DNA of 64,000 nt from Arsenicicoccus cauae. Its GTDB lineage: Bacteria; Actinomycetota; Actinomycetes; Actinomycetales; Dermatophilaceae. The notes beneath the pieces are model-generated. The model did not search any database, was not told the origin of the DNA, and saw only the letters and a list, made by a program, of their open reading frames with translations. The translations under genes and the position numbers were made by a program. The stretch lies in the NCBI RefSeq assembly GCF_009707125.1, contig NZ_WLVL01000003.1, forward strand, positions 38,584-102,583. The letters are read 5' to 3'. Below are positions 17,003 through 29,214 of this stretch, piece after piece (position 1 is the first letter of the stretch; each line of letters starts with the position of its first letter).

Positions 17003-19189
17003 TCACCGCAGCGCAGCGGCATAGGACCTCACCCTCCGCAGCTCGGCGAGACGGGCCTCCCAGGTCACGCCGAGCCCGACCAGGACCCCGCCGCCGACCG
17101 CCAGCGGCAGCCACGGCGGCAGCAGGCTGACCACGGGAGCGCACAGGGCGAGGGCCAACGCCCCGGCCGCCGCGGCACCGACGTAGAGGTGGGCCGCGCG
17201 GCGGCGGCCCGCGCCGAGTGCGGTCAGCGCGACCGCCGCGACGATGCCCACGAGGGCGCGGACGGAGGTCGTGTCGTCGACCCCCATCATCGTGGTGGGG
17301 GCGAGCGCCACGGCCAGGGCCGGGACGGCCGCGTAGGAAGGGGTTCGCAGCGTCAGGGTCGCGGGCAGCGTCCAGGCGGCCAGGCAGGCCGCGGCCGTCA
17401 GGGTGTAGGCCTCCGGCACCGTGACGTCGGCCATGGCCAGGAGCAACCAGCAGGCCACGAGGAGCAGACCGGTCGCGACCATGCCGAGGGCCCGGCGTCG
17501 CCGCAGCAGGGACCATCCGGCGCACCCGGCCGCACCGACGAGCAGGACCGCCACCAGCCGCTCGGTGTGGCCGTGCGTCAGCAGCAGGGCGGCACCCCAC
17601 CACACGCTCGCGGAGGGGTCAGGCCGGCGACGTCGCCCGTCGATGGCCCCACCCACCACGATGACGGCGGCGGCGACGGCCGCTCCGACGGCCGGGAGCC
17701 ACCCGGCCGACAGCGCGACCATCGGCACCGAGGATCCGCCGGCACCGTTCCAGGCGCACCAGGGCACGACGAGAGTCGCGAGGACGGCGGTCTCGCCCTG
17801 GATCCCGAGGATCCGTCGCAGCTCTTGCCGCCCGGCGGGCCGGCGACCAGTCGCGTGCAGGAGCACCGTCAGGACCAACGCCGAGACCGGCCAGGTCCAG
17901 ACCAGGGAGGACGGTTGCCGCACGGGGTGCGCGGCCTGCCACGCCCCGAGCGCCAGCCCGGGCACCACCCCGGACGCGGTGAGGAGCAGGCCCGGCGCGA
18001 GCGCGACGAGCGGCCGGACGTCGCCGGTCGCCCGCACCGCGACGGCACCGACGAGGCCCACGACGGCCACGAGCACCACGGAGGACCAGGCACCGTCCGC
18101 GACGGCCAGGTCGTCGGCGGCCACCAGCCACCACAGGGCGACCAGCGCGCCGGCCGCCGCGTCCAGCGCGAGCGCGACCCGCGACCAGGCCAGCGGCACG
18201 GCCGCGCGTGACGCGGTGACCAGGACGGTGGCGAGCCAGGGCAGCGGCCAGCCGGCCAGCAGCCCGGTGCCCAGGGCGTGCTCGGCCCGTGCGGCGAGGA
18301 CGGCCTGCTCGACCAGCACCACCGTCATCACGCCGAGGACCAGCGCGGCGGACCACACGGAGACCGGGGCCGCGCGGGTCACCCGCGGCCGACGCGCCAG
18401 GAGATCGGCGAGCGCGGGGATCCCCAGGACGAGCACGACGGCCACCCAGGGACCATGGCGGTGCGCCTGCTCGACCAGGAGCAGACCGAGACCGCCCAGG
18501 CCGACGGCCCCCGCCGCGTCGGCGCTGCGCCACAGCACCCCGCGCCGCAGCCCCCGGTGCAGGCTCCCCCAGCCCACCGCGCAGAGGACGGCCAGACCGA
18601 GGGCGTGCACGACGCGCGGCTCCTCGGCGTGAGGCGCGGCAACGGCCAGGCCGATGAGGTGGAAGCCCGTCGCCAGCGCCCCCGCCGTCTCGGCGGAGCC
18701 CGGCAGCCCCCGACGGCGCAGGATCGGCGCGACCGCCAGGGCGCCCCCCGCGAGGCCCAGCATCACGACGAGACGGGCCTGCCACGGCAGGAGCATCCAG
18801 GTCACGAGGGCGAACACGCTGCCCGCTCCCAGCAGGCACAACGCGCCCACGAGGAGCAGGGTGCTGCGCACCGCCGAGTGACGCACGGGGTCTGCGGTCG
18901 GGGCGGCGGCGGGGGCCGTCCCCGCCACCGGCTCGGGCCCGGGCCCGAGCCGGTGATCGGCCCCCTGCGAGGCGGTCGGGTCAGGGTGGAGGGCGGTCGG
19001 GTCGGCGCGGAAGGCGGTCGGGTCGGCGACGAGGGCGTCCTTGGTGCGGTCCGCCTCGGACAGCAGCGTCGCGAGCCGACCGACCGTCGGGTGCGTCAGC
19101 CGCAGACGGCACCCGGGGCACCGGGTGACTGCGCTCGGGAGGTCGGCGCCGCAGACGGGGCACGACTGGGGGTCGAAGTACCTGGCCAT
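17003..19189 (-). CDS. Large multi-pass membrane protein with N-terminal zinc ribbon (SCO7613-like)
   Basis: The N-terminus MARYFDPQSCPVCGADLPSA carries a zinc ribbon (Cys10, Cys13, Cys24, Cys27). A short helical stretch, a linker of three 7-residue DPTA repeats near residues 56-76, and about 600 residues of Ala/Leu/Val-rich membrane segments, probably over 20, follow. This architecture matches actinobacterial membrane proteins called SCO7613 C-terminal-domain proteins; their function is unknown. The gene stands alone between a RibD-C gene and uvrA. It starts at an ATG at 19189. Membrane topology is inferred from composition only. Confidence 0.8.
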   Translation of the reverse strand: MARYFDPQSCPVCGADLPSAVTRCPGCRLRLTHPTVGRLATLLSEADRTKDALVADPTAFRADPTALHPDPTASQGADHRLGPGPEPVAGTAPAAAPTADPVRHSAVRSTLLLVGALCLLGAGSVFALVTWMLLPWQARLVVMLGLAGGALAVAPILRRRGLPGSAETAGALATGFHLIGLAVAAPHAEEPRVVHALGLAVLCAVGWGSLHRGLRRGVLWRSADAAGAVGLGGLGLLLVEQAHRHGPWVAVVLVLGIPALADLLARRPRVTRAAPVSVWSAALVLGVMTVVLVEQAVLAARAEHALGTGLLAGWPLPWLATVLVTASRAAVPLAWSRVALALDAAAGALVALWWLVAADDLAVADGAWSSVVLVAVVGLVGAVAVRATGDVRPLVALAPGLLLTASGVVPGLALGAWQAAHPVRQPSSLVWTWPVSALVLTVLLHATGRRPAGRQELRRILGIQGETAVLATLVVPWCAWNGAGGSSVPMVALSAGWLPAVGAAVAAAVIVVGGAIDGRRRRPDPSASVWWGAALLLTHGHTERLVAVLLVGAAGCAGWSLLRRRRALGMVATGLLLVACWLLLAMADVTVPEAYTLTAAACLAAWTLPATLTLRTPSYAAVPALAVALAPTTMMGVDDTTSVRALVGIVAAVALTALGAGRRRAAHLYVGAAAAGALALALCAPVVSLLPPWLPLAVGGGVLVGLGVTWEARLAELRRVRSYAAALR
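18971..19033. repeat. Three tandem 21-base repeats inside the zinc-ribbon membrane protein gene
   Basis: GGCGGTCGGGTC recurs at 18971, 18992 and 19013, exactly 21 bases apart, encoding heptads built on DPTA in the linker between the zinc ribbon and the membrane domain. In-frame copy-number change by slippage is expected. Confidence 0.75.
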
Positions 19190-19236
19190 GGCCCCATGCT
19201 GGCCAGCCCGCTCAGGGGGCGGCCAGAGTATCCCTA

Positions 19237-19263
19237 CCCACGCGCCCGGTCACGGCGCGTGGG
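19237..19263 (-). terminator. Terminator after uvrA
   Basis: CCCACGCGCC (19237-19246) pairs with GGCGCGTGGG (19254-19263), a 7-base loop, 23 bases beyond the uvrA stop and ahead of the next minus-strand gene. Confidence 0.8.
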
Positions 19264-19285
19264 TGGAGCAGGGCAGGGCGCGGGA

Positions 19286-22405
<3,120 letters not shown>

Positions 22406-22488
22406 ACCCCCTCCCTGACGCCTCGGCGCCTCGTCGCGGCGTCCGGGGGACGCTCGCACGCTGGCGGGCAGCTCTCCCCCGGCTCGTC

Positions 22489-22494
22489 TAGTCT
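22489..22494 (+). promoter_or_regulatory. Leaderless -10 box of the MDMPI gene
   Basis: TAGTCT followed by 7 bases and the ATG at 22502, with no ribosome site. The same few bases read on the minus strand give TAGACG, a possible -10 for uvrA with a leader of about 75 bases. Confidence 0.55.
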
Positions 22495-22501
22495 TGTCCG
22501 T

Positions 22502-23245
22502 ATGACGGACGCCCCGGCCCAGCAGCACGCCGCCGACCTCGCGCTGCTCCGGGTGGAGTCGGCGCGCGTGGTCGCCACCGTCGAGGCGCTGGGCGCGGAC
22601 GGCATACGGCACCCGTCGATGTGCGAGGGCTGGACCAGGGCCCACGCGATCAGCCACCTCAGCGGCAACGCCCGGGCGATGCTCAACCTCGTGGCCACCG
22701 TCGAGGGCGACCCCACCCCGATGTATCCCTCGCGCGAGGAGCGGGACACCGACATCGAGCGCGGGGCCGCCGCGACCTACGAGACGCTGCTGGCCGAGCT
22801 GCGCGACACCTCGCAGCAGCTCGTCGACGCCCTCGCGGCCATGCCCGAGTCGGCGATGTCCCGGACCGCGCAGGCTGGCAACGACCCCGCCGCCATGACC
22901 GCGCTGACCGGCGCCGACCTGCCCGGCCACCGGCTGCGCGAGGTGGTGTGGCACCACGTCGACCTCGACGCGGGCTACACCTTCGCGGACGCCCCGGCCA
23001 AGGCCGTCGGCCGGTGGTTCGACGAGGCCGTCGACGACCTCCGCAGCGACCCGCGGTGTCCGCCCATGACGCTGCGCACCGACGAGCGCGACGTCGTCGC
23101 CATCGGCGACGGCCGGCCCACCGTCAGCGGTCCCCGGGCGGGGCTGCTCCTGTGGCTGGTCCGCGGCCGACCCGACCAGGTCACCGCCCCCTCCCCCGAC
23201 CAGCTCCCCCACCTCTCCCCCGACCAGCAGGAGGACCTTCTGTGA
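22502..23245 (+). CDS. MDMPI-family (mycothiol-dependent maleylpyruvate isomerase-like) protein
   Basis: 247 residues. The DinB/MDMPI-type four-helix domain shows [22 protein letters not shown] (the histidine of this helix is a typical metal ligand) and [15 protein letters not shown] (second and third histidines). The C-terminal part [13 protein letters not shown] fits the MDMPI C-terminal domain. Proteins of this group use or resemble mycothiol-dependent enzymes; substrate unknown. The ATG at 22502 follows a TAGTCT box by 7 bases. Its stop overlaps the next gene by GTGA. It is divergent from uvrA. Confidence 0.85.
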   Translation: MTDAPAQQHAADLALLRVESARVVATVEALGADGIRHPSMCEGWTRAHAISHLSGNARAMLNLVATVEGDPTPMYPSREERDTDIERGAAATYETLLAELRDTSQQLVDALAAMPESAMSRTAQAGNDPAAMTALTGADLPGHRLREVVWHHVDLDAGYTFADAPAKAVGRWFDEAVDDLRSDPRCPPMTLRTDERDVVAIGDGRPTVSGPRAGLLLWLVRGRPDQVTAPSPDQLPHLSPDQQEDLL

Positions 23246-23913
23246 CCCACACCGACTACACCGGCGACGTCGCCCCCGGCGGCCCCAGCGACGTGCGGGA
23301 GCTGCCGCACCTGACCATCCGCAAGGCCGCGGTGTCGTCCATGCACAACAACGTCTACCTGCTCACCGACCGGGCCACCGGCCACCAGCTGCTCCTCGAT
23401 GCCGCCGACGACGTCGGGCGCATCACCGCCCTCGTCGCCGAGGGCACGGGCCGGCTCGACCTGGTCGTCACGACCCACCAGCACTGGGACCACACGCGGG
23501 CGCTCAAGGACGTCGTCGAGGACACCGGCGTCGAGACCGCCGCCTCCGCGGCGGACGGGCGGGCCCTGCCGGTCCGGCCCGACCGCGAGCTCGCGCACGG
23601 CGACACGATCACCCTGGGCGAGAGCACCCTGAGGGTGATCGAGCTCCGCGGCCACACCCCCGGAGGGATCGCCCTCGCCTACGACGACCCCGAGGGCGAC
23701 TCGCACCTGTTCACCGGTGACAGCCTGTTCCCCGGCGGCGTCGGCAACACCAAGAACCCCGGCCAGTCCTTCGACCAGCTCATCGACGACGTCGAGACGC
23801 GCATCTTCGGGGAGTACGACGACGCGGACTGGGTCTACCCGGGCCACGGGGGCGATACGACGCTCGGCGCGGAGCGCCCCAACCTCGACGAGTGGCGCGC
23901 CCGCGGCTGGTGA
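23242..23913 (+). CDS. Metallo-beta-lactamase-fold hydrolase (glyoxalase II-like)
   Basis: 223 residues with a complete MBL set: [11 protein letters not shown] for the metal-binding HxHx[25 protein letters not shown] with the bridging aspartate, and [12 protein letters not shown]. Such proteins hydrolyse thioesters, often S-acyl glutathione or mycothiol. A homologous MBL gene next to uvrA is a conserved actinobacterial arrangement (Rv1637c beside uvrA in M. tuberculosis). The GTG start at 23242 has AGGAGG upstream and overlaps the MDMPI stop, so the two are translated together. A joint role in mycothiol-linked detoxification is inference. Confidence 0.88.
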   Translation: MTHTDYTGDVAPGGPSDVRELPHLTIRKAAVSSMHNNVYLLTDRATGHQLLLDAADDVGRITALVAEGTGRLDLVVTTHQHWDHTRALKDVVEDTGVETAASAADGRALPVRPDRELAHGDTITLGESTLRVIELRGHTPGGIALAYDDPEGDSHLFTGDSLFPGGVGNTKNPGQSFDQLIDDVETRIFGEYDDADWVYPGHGGDTTLGAERPNLDEWRARGW

Positions 23914-24012
23914 CCTGCGTGGCCGCACCCCGCGTGGGGCCCGGCCCGCCCAGCCGTTAGATTTGGCGTCGTCCTCGGTTTTCGACGGAGAATCTCCCAA
24001 GGAAGTGTCCTC

Positions 24013-25071
24013 ATGCGCGCGCTCGTCAAGCCCCACTCCGGCCCTGGTCTCGAGCTGAGAGAGGTCCCGGAGCCGCACGTCGGCCGCGGCGAGGTCAAGA
24101 TCAAGGTGCTGCGGGCGGGGCTCTGCGGCACCGACCTGCACCTGGAGCAGTGGGACGAGTGGGCGGCCTCCATGGTGCGTCCGCCCATGACGCTCGGCCA
24201 CGAGTTCTACGGCGAGATCGTCGACATCGCCGACGACGTCGTCACCGCCCACGGGTCCGGCAACCTGCAGGTGGGTCAGCGCTGCGCGGTCGAGGGGCAC
24301 GTCGTGTGCGGCATGTGCCGCAACTGCCGAGCCGGCCGCCGGCACATGTGCCTCCACACCAGCAGCATCGGCATCAACCGGGACGGCGCCTTCGCCGACC
24401 ACGTGGTCGTCCCCGCGAACAACGTCTGGGTGCAGCCCGACGACATCGACCCTGAGCTGGGGGCGCTGTTCGACCCCTTCGGCAACGCCACGCACACCGC
24501 GCTGCAGTTCCCCATGGTCGGGGAGGACGTCCTGATCACCGGCGCCGGGCCCATCGGGGTCATGGCCGCCGCGATCGCCCGGCACGCCGGCGCGCGCCAC
24601 GTCGTGGTGACGGACCTCAGCGACTTCCGGCTCGAGCTGGCGTCCGGCGCCGGGGCGACGCGCGTGGTCAACGTGGGTCGCGAGTCCCTCGCCGACGTGC
24701 AGCGCGAGCTCGGCATGACCGAGGGCTTCGACCTCGGCCTGGAGATGTCGGGCGCGCCGGCGGCGATGAAGGCCATGATCGACAACTGCAACTTCGGCGC
24801 CAAGATCTCGATGCTGGGCCTGCCCACGGAGGGCTTCCCCGTCGACTGGGGCACCGTCATCACGCACATGCTCACGATCAAGGGCATCTACGGGCGCGAG
24901 ATGTTCGAGACGTGGTACCACATGACCTTCATGCTGCAGACCAGCGCTGCCCTGCGCGACGCCGTGCGGTCGGTCATCACCCACCGGGTCGGGCTGGAGC
25001 AGTGGCCCGACGCCTGGGCGACGGCGCGCTCCGGCGAGTGCGGCAAGGTCGTCCTCGAGATCGCCGACTGA
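24013..25071 (+). CDS. tdh: L-threonine 3-dehydrogenase
   Basis: Zinc-dependent medium-chain dehydrogenase that oxidises L-threonine to 2-amino-3-ketobutyrate with NAD. Catalytic zinc region AGLCGTDLHLEQWDEWA and MTLGHEFYGEIV; structural zinc cysteines in CGMCRNCRAGRRHMC; Rossmann motif ITGAGPIGVMAAAIA; GIYGREMFETWYHM is typical of Tdh. Length 352, start ATG 24013 with AAGGAAG upstream. It is 21 bases ahead of kbl, the usual tdh-kbl operon that converts threonine to glycine and acetyl-CoA. A TAGATT near 23958 could be the -10 box. Confidence 0.95.
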   Translation: MRALVKPHSGPGLELREVPEPHVGRGEVKIKVLRAGLCGTDLHLEQWDEWAASMVRPPMTLGHEFYGEIVDIADDVVTAHGSGNLQVGQRCAVEGHVVCGMCRNCRAGRRHMCLHTSSIGINRDGAFADHVVVPANNVWVQPDDIDPELGALFDPFGNATHTALQFPMVGEDVLITGAGPIGVMAAAIARHAGARHVVVTDLSDFRLELASGAGATRVVNVGRESLADVQRELGMTEGFDLGLEMSGAPAAMKAMIDNCNFGAKISMLGLPTEGFPVDWGTVITHMLTIKGIYGREMFETWYHMTFMLQTSAALRDAVRSVITHRVGLEQWPDAWATARSGECGKVVLEIAD

Positions 25072-25092
25072 CCGCGACACCTAGGAGATTCG

Positions 25093-26298
25093 ATGTACGG
25101 CACGATCAAGGACGAGCTCGCCAGCACCCTGCAGGAGATCAAGGACGCGGGGCTGTGGAAGTCCGAGCGGCAGCTCACCAGCCCCCAGTCGGCGCACGTC
25201 ACCACGAGCCGGGCGCAGGCCCTCAACTTCTGCGCCAACAACTACCTCGGCCTCGCGGACCACCCCGAGGTGGAGCGCGCCGCCGCGGAGGCACTGCGCG
25301 AGTGGGGCTTCGGCATGGCGAGCGTCCGCTTCATCTGCGGAACCCAGAGCCAGCACAAGGCCCTGGAGGGCGCGCTGTCGGACTTCCTGGGGACGGATGA
25401 CACGATCCTCTACAGCTCCTGCTTCGACGCCAACGGCGGGGTCTTCGAGGTGCTCTTCGGCGCCGAGGACGCGATCATCAGCGACGAGCTCAACCACGCC
25501 TCCCTCATCGACGGCATCCGGCTCTCCAAGGCGATGCGGTTCCGGTACAAGAACGCCGACATGACCGACCTGCGGGCCCAGCTCGCGGCGGCGCACGAGC
25601 GGGGCGCCCGCCGCGTCGTCGTCGTCACCGACGGGGTCTTCTCGATGGATGGCTACCTCGCGCCGCTGCCCCAGATCTGCGATCTGGCCGAGGAGTTCGG
25701 CGCGATGGTCATGGTCGACGACTCGCACGCGGTCGGCTTCGTCGGGGACGGCGGCCGCGGCACCCCGGAGCACTTCGGCGTCATGGACCGGGTCGACATC
25801 CTGTCGGGCACGCTCGGCAAGGCCCTCGGCGGCGCCTCGGGCGGCTACATCAGTGCCCACCAGGAGATCGTGGACCTGCTGCGCCAGCGCTCGCGCCCCT
25901 ACCTCTTCTCCAACGCGGTGGCCCCCTCGGTGGTCGCCGGGTCGCTCAAGGCTCTGGAGATCGCGCGCGGCTCGGCCGAGCCCCGCGAGGTGCTGCGCCG
26001 CAACGCCGAGCTCTTCCGTCGGCTGATGACGGAGGCGGGCTTCGAGCTCCTGCCAGGCGAGCATGCCATCATCCCCGTGATGTTCCCCGGCGAGGACGGC
26101 GCCCGCTCCGCGGGTCAGGTGGCCGACGCGATGCTCGAGCGCGGCGTCTACGTGATCCCGTTCAGCTACCCCGTCGTGCCGCAGGGGCGCGCTCGCATCC
26201 GGGTCCAGCTCTCCGCGGCGCACTCCGAGGACGACGTCCGGGCGTGCGTCGGGGCCTTCGTGGCGGCCAGGGACGAGGTGGGTGCGGCCCGGCACTAG
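25093..26298 (+). CDS. kbl: Glycine C-acetyltransferase (2-amino-3-ketobutyrate CoA ligase)
   Basis: PLP-dependent alpha-oxoamine synthase that cleaves 2-amino-3-ketobutyrate with CoA to glycine and acetyl-CoA. Motifs: [44 protein letters not shown], and [16 protein letters not shown] with the PLP lysine at 243. Length 401 is standard. ATG at 25093 with AGGAG upstream. Its TAG stop and the TAG of the convergent downstream gene share one CTAG at 26295-26298. Confidence 0.95.
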   Translation: MYGTIKDELASTLQEIKDAGLWKSERQLTSPQSAHVTTSRAQALNFCANNYLGLADHPEVERAAAEALREWGFGMASVRFICGTQSQHKALEGALSDFLGTDDTILYSSCFDANGGVFEVLFGAEDAIISDELNHASLIDGIRLSKAMRFRYKNADMTDLRAQLAAAHERGARRVVVVTDGVFSMDGYLAPLPQICDLAEEFGAMVMVDDSHAVGFVGDGGRGTPEHFGVMDRVDILSGTLGKALGGASGGYISAHQEIVDLLRQRSRPYLFSNAVAPSVVAGSLKALEIARGSAEPREVLRRNAELFRRLMTEAGFELLPGEHAIIPVMFPGEDGARSAGQVADAMLERGVYVIPFSYPVVPQGRARIRVQLSAAHSEDDVRACVGAFVAARDEVGAARH

Positions 26299-27134
26299 CC
26301 GCCGACCCGCTCCTGCGGCCCGCCCGGGGCCAGGCAGCCGAGCACGGCCTCGCCCACCGCGGCGAGCGCCGGCAGGACGCTGACCGAGTAGTCCTGACCG
26401 TGCCGGTCGTCATACATCCCGGTCGCCGTCACCGCCACGGCAGCCCAGGCGCCACCGGTCTCGATCAGCGCCACGTCGTGCCGGATCCCCGGCAGGTCAC
26501 CCGGCTTGGAGCCGCGCACCACGTCGTCGGGCAGCAGCGCCGTCACGCCGTACGCGTGCTGCTGCTCGGACAGCAGGGCCAGCGCGAGCGCCGTCTGCTG
26601 AGCACCGAGGGCCTGGCCCGCCCGCAGCACGGCGAGCAGCCCGGCCTGGTCGGCGGCCGTGGTGGTGTTGTCGCGGCCCTGGCTCGCCGACCGGCTGTCC
26701 ATCAGGTCTCGCCGCACGTGGGTGTGCCGCAGGCCGAGCTCCAGACCGCAGCGGGTGACCCGGTCGTGCCCCAGCAGCCGCAGCAGCAGGTTGGCCGCGT
26801 CGTTGTCCGACAGCGTCACCATCAGGCGCAGCAGCTCCACGACGGACAGCTCGACCACCGAAGGCAGCAGGCTGAGCGCTCCCGCGCCGCCGACGCGGTC
26901 GTCGGGGATCCGCAGGGTCTGGTCCAGGCTCAGCCGCCCCGCCTCCACCTCACGCAACGTCGCCACCAGCACGAGCACCTTGACCAGGCTCGCGGCCGGC
27001 ACCCCCCTGTTGGAGTCCCACCCGGCGAGGACGCCCTCGGGCCCGACCACCTGGATGCTCAGCCTCCCGGGGGCATGCCGGACGATGTCCTTGAGGTCAC
27101 GCTGGAGGACCTGGCTCGCGTCGATCGGCTGCAT
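26295..27134 (-). CDS. Class A beta-lactamase-fold serine hydrolase without signal peptide
   Basis: 279 residues with serine beta-lactamase/PBP motifs: ASLVK (Ser49, Lys52), LSDND (Ser109-Asn111) and SKPG (Lys210) in place of KTG. The usual omega-loop glutamate (ExxLN) is not obvious; RRDLMDSR occupies that area. No signal peptide or membrane anchor is present, so it is probably cytosolic, unlike resistance enzymes. Function may be esterase-like or unknown; it should not be taken as proof of antibiotic resistance. The ATG at 27134 has no ribosome site but follows CATACT by 6 bases. The 3' end overlaps kbl by 4 bases. Confidence 0.78.
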   Translation of the reverse strand: MQPIDASQVLQRDLKDIVRHAPGRLSIQVVGPEGVLAGWDSNRGVPAASLVKVLVLVATLREVEAGRLSLDQTLRIPDDRVGGAGALSLLPSVVELSVVELLRLMVTLSDNDAANLLLRLLGHDRVTRCGLELGLRHTHVRRDLMDSRSASQGRDNTTTAADQAGLLAVLRAGQALGAQQTALALALLSEQQHAYGVTALLPDDVVRGSKPGDLPGIRHDVALIETGGAWAAVAVTATGMYDDRHGQDYSVSVLPALAAVGEAVLGCLAPGGPQERVGG

Positions 27135-27140
27135 GCAGGC

Positions 27141-27146
27141 AGTATG
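27141..27146 (-). promoter_or_regulatory. Possible leaderless -10 box of the beta-lactamase-fold gene
   Basis: CATACT on the minus strand about 6 bases before the ATG at 27134. It overlaps the start codon of the small plus-strand ORF at 27144, so the two starts compete for the same DNA. Confidence 0.4.
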
Positions 27147-27260
27147 ACGCGGGTGAGCGCCCACCACCTCGTCCGTCCCCGCGCGATCCGCGAGCACCTC
27201 GGCACGGCATACGTCGAGGACAGGCTCGAGGACCTCGGACGCCTGGGTCGGACCGAATGA
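27144..27260 (+). CDS. Possible 38-residue small protein coupled to the RhtA-like gene
   Basis: Reads MTRVSAHHLVRPRAIREHLG and ends with a charged stretch VEDRLEDLGRLGRTE; GC-rich third positions fit coding use, and the stop overlaps the next ATG as ATGA, as in coupled operons. It contains a GGCATAC word. No family was recognised and no ribosome site is seen. It could be a leader peptide, a remnant of a larger gene, or chance. Confidence 0.35.
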   Translation: MTRVSAHHLVRPRAIREHLGTAYVEDRLEDLGRLGRTE

Positions 27261-28129
27261 CGGCCCCCACCCGTCGCAGCACCCCGCTGCTGCTCGTGCT
27301 CGCGGCCATCGTGTCCGTCCAGCTCGGCGGCGCCCTGGCCGCCCTGCTGGTCCCGCTGATCGGGCCCACCGCCACCGTGGCCCTGCGGCTTGGGCTCGCC
27401 GTCCTGGTCCTGCTGGTGGTCGCGCGCCCCCGAGTCCGCGGGCACAGCCCCCAGGCGTGGTGGGCCGTCGTCGCCTTCGGCGTCAGCCTGGCCCTGATGA
27501 ACTCCACCTTCTACGCGTCCCTCGCGCGCCTGCCCATCGGGGTCGCGGTCACCATCGAGTTCGTCGGCCCGCTGACGCTCTCGGCGGTCCTGTCCCGACG
27601 CGGGACTGACGCGCTGGCCGTCCTGGCCGCACTCGGAGGGATCGCCCTGATCTCCGGCGCCCTGACGGTGCCGTGGGCCGAGCTCGACCACGTGGGGATC
27701 GCGTTCGCCGCGTCCGCCGGCGCCTTCTGGGCGGCCTACATCGTGTGCAGCCAGCAGGTCGGGCGGCACTTCGCCCGGCTGGAGGGGCTCACCCTCGCCA
27801 TGGTGGTGGCGGCGGTGCTGGTCATCCCCGTGGGCGCCGCCACCGTGGACGGCGATCGCCTGACGACCGCCGTCGTGGCCGGCGGCCTCGGCATCGCGCT
27901 CCTGTCCAGCGTGATCCCGTACTCCTTCGAGCTGCTTGCGCTGCGGCACCTCGACGCCCGGGTGTTCGGGGTGCTGCTGTCGCTCGAGCCCGCGACCGCG
28001 GCCCTGGCGGGTTTCCTCGTGCTGCACCAGACTCTCGACGGGCTGCAGCTGGTCGGCATGACGCTGGTGGTCGTGGCGAGCGCCATCGTCATGGGCACGA
28101 GCAGACCCCGGGCCGCCGACATCGGCTGA
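27257..28129 (+). CDS. EamA-family exporter, RhtA-like
   Basis: Ten-segment membrane protein of 290 residues in the drug/metabolite transporter superfamily, with two EamA repeats. LLLVLAAIVSVQLGGALAAL, YASLARLPIGVAVTIEFVGP and LALRHLDARVFGVLLSLEPA resemble RhtA, which exports threonine and homoserine in E. coli. The SLEPA motif near residue 240 is intact. The neighbouring tdh-kbl threonine pathway makes an amino-acid export role plausible, but this is inference. The ATG at 27257 overlaps the small ORF stop. Confidence 0.85.
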   Translation: MTAPTRRSTPLLLVLAAIVSVQLGGALAALLVPLIGPTATVALRLGLAVLVLLVVARPRVRGHSPQAWWAVVAFGVSLALMNSTFYASLARLPIGVAVTIEFVGPLTLSAVLSRRGTDALAVLAALGGIALISGALTVPWAELDHVGIAFAASAGAFWAAYIVCSQQVGRHFARLEGLTLAMVVAAVLVIPVGAATVDGDRLTTAVVAGGLGIALLSSVIPYSFELLALRHLDARVFGVLLSLEPATAALAGFLVLHQTLDGLQLVGMTLVVVASAIVMGTSRPRAADIG

Positions 28130-28151
28130 CCCGGGGTCCAGAGCCCGGTCG

Positions 28152-28172
28152 CGGCCGTGGTGCTCACGGCCG
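28152..28172. terminator. Terminator between the RhtA-like gene and terC
   Basis: CGGCCGTG (28152-28159) pairs with CACGGCCG (28165-28172) around a 5-base loop, between two convergent genes, 22 bases past one stop and 12 bases past the other. Confidence 0.7.
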
Positions 28173-28183
28173 AATGACGCCCG

Positions 28184-29173
28184 TCAGTGCTCCAGGCCCG
28201 CCCGCTCGTCCTTCTTGGACTTCCACAGGCTGGCGATCGTCGTGACGCCGAGGATCAGCACGATGGCGCCCAGGGACACGGCGATCGGGATCTCCGGAGC
28301 CCACTCGATGTGGTGGCCGCCGTTGATGAACGGCAGGGTGTTCTCGTGCATGGCGTGGAGGATGAGCTTGACCCCGATGAACGCCAGCAGGACCGCCAGT
28401 CCGAGACCCAGGTAGACGAGCCGCTTCAGCAGGCCGCCGATGAGGAAGTACAGCTGCCGCAGACCCATCAGCGCGAAGATGTTGGCCATCAGCACCAGGA
28501 AGGGCTCCTTGGTGAGCCCGAAGATGGCGGGGATCGAGTCGAGCGCGAAGAGCAGGTCCGTGGTGCCCAGCGCCAGGATCACCAGGAACATGGGCGTGAT
28601 CACCCGCTTGCCGTCCACCTGGGCGAACATCTTGGGGCCGTGCCACTGGTCGGTGGCCGGGAACCGCCGGGTGACCCACTTGGTGAAGGCGTTCTCCTCG
28701 TACTCGTCGTCGTCGCTCTCGCCCTCGAACGCCAGCTTGACCGCCGTGTAGATGAGGAACGCGCCGAACAGGTAGAAGATCCAGGCGAACTGGTTGATGA
28801 GGGTGGCGCCCACCGCGATGAAGATGCCGCGCAGCACCAGCGCGATCATGATGCCCACCATCAGAGCGGTCTGCTGGAGCTTCTCCGGGACCGCGAACTT
28901 GCTCATGATGATCAAGAAGATGAACAGGTTGTCGATCGACAGGGAGTACTCCGTCAGCCAGCCGGCAAAGAACTGCAGGCCGTAGTCGTAGCCGGCGAAG
29001 TACCACACCCCGATGCCGAACAGGACGGCCGACCCGACGAAGAAGGCCAGGTGGCGCAGGCACTCCCTCATCGTGGGGGTGTGCGGGTTGCGCATCATGT
29101 GGATGACGTCGACGACCAGGAAGAGGACGGTGACGCCGACGGAGGCGATCCAGACCCAGGTGGGGATGTTCAC
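28184..29173 (-). CDS. TerC-family membrane protein, probable Mn exporter
   Basis: 329 residues and about nine membrane segments. TerC motifs: SIDNLFIFLIIMSKFAVPE with the conserved Asp and LLFALDSIPAIFGLTKEPFL with the second conserved Asp, plus FALMGLRQLYFLIGGLL. Relatives (Alx, MneA) export Mn2+ or help metalate secreted proteins. A yybP-ykoY Mn-sensing riboswitch directly upstream supports Mn export. The start is a GTG at 29173 with GAAAGG 8 bases upstream; longer frames run through the riboswitch. Convergent with the RhtA-like gene. Confidence 0.93.
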   Translation of the reverse strand: MNIPTWVWIASVGVTVLFLVVDVIHMMRNPHTPTMRECLRHLAFFVGSAVLFGIGVWYFAGYDYGLQFFAGWLTEYSLSIDNLFIFLIIMSKFAVPEKLQQTALMVGIMIALVLRGIFIAVGATLINQFAWIFYLFGAFLIYTAVKLAFEGESDDDEYEENAFTKWVTRRFPATDQWHGPKMFAQVDGKRVITPMFLVILALGTTDLLFALDSIPAIFGLTKEPFLVLMANIFALMGLRQLYFLIGGLLKRLVYLGLGLAVLLAFIGVKLILHAMHENTLPFINGGHHIEWAPEIPIAVSLGAIVLILGVTTIASLWKSKKDERAGLEH

Positions 29174-29182
29174 GGTTGGACG

Positions 29183-29208
29183 AGGCCTTTCGGTGGGAGG
29201 GGGAGGCC
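29183..29208 (-). promoter_or_regulatory. Ribosome-site-sequestering hairpin of the terC riboswitch
   Basis: Between the aptamer and the GTG start, GGCCT (29204-29208) can pair with AGGCC (29183-29187), placing the GAAAGG ribosome site in or next to a stem. Mn2+ binding would then be expected to free the site, a translational expression platform. Confidence 0.5.
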
Positions 29209-29214
29209 ATGCGT

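Noticed and set aside
26295..27134. Antibiotic-resistance beta-lactamase
   Set aside because: No signal peptide, altered KTG motif and no clear general base; fold similarity alone does not support resistance.
26244..27260. 338-codon frame covering the antisense of the beta-lactamase-fold gene
   Set aside because: Only its final 38 codons are outside the opposite gene and could be real; the rest is antisense shadow.
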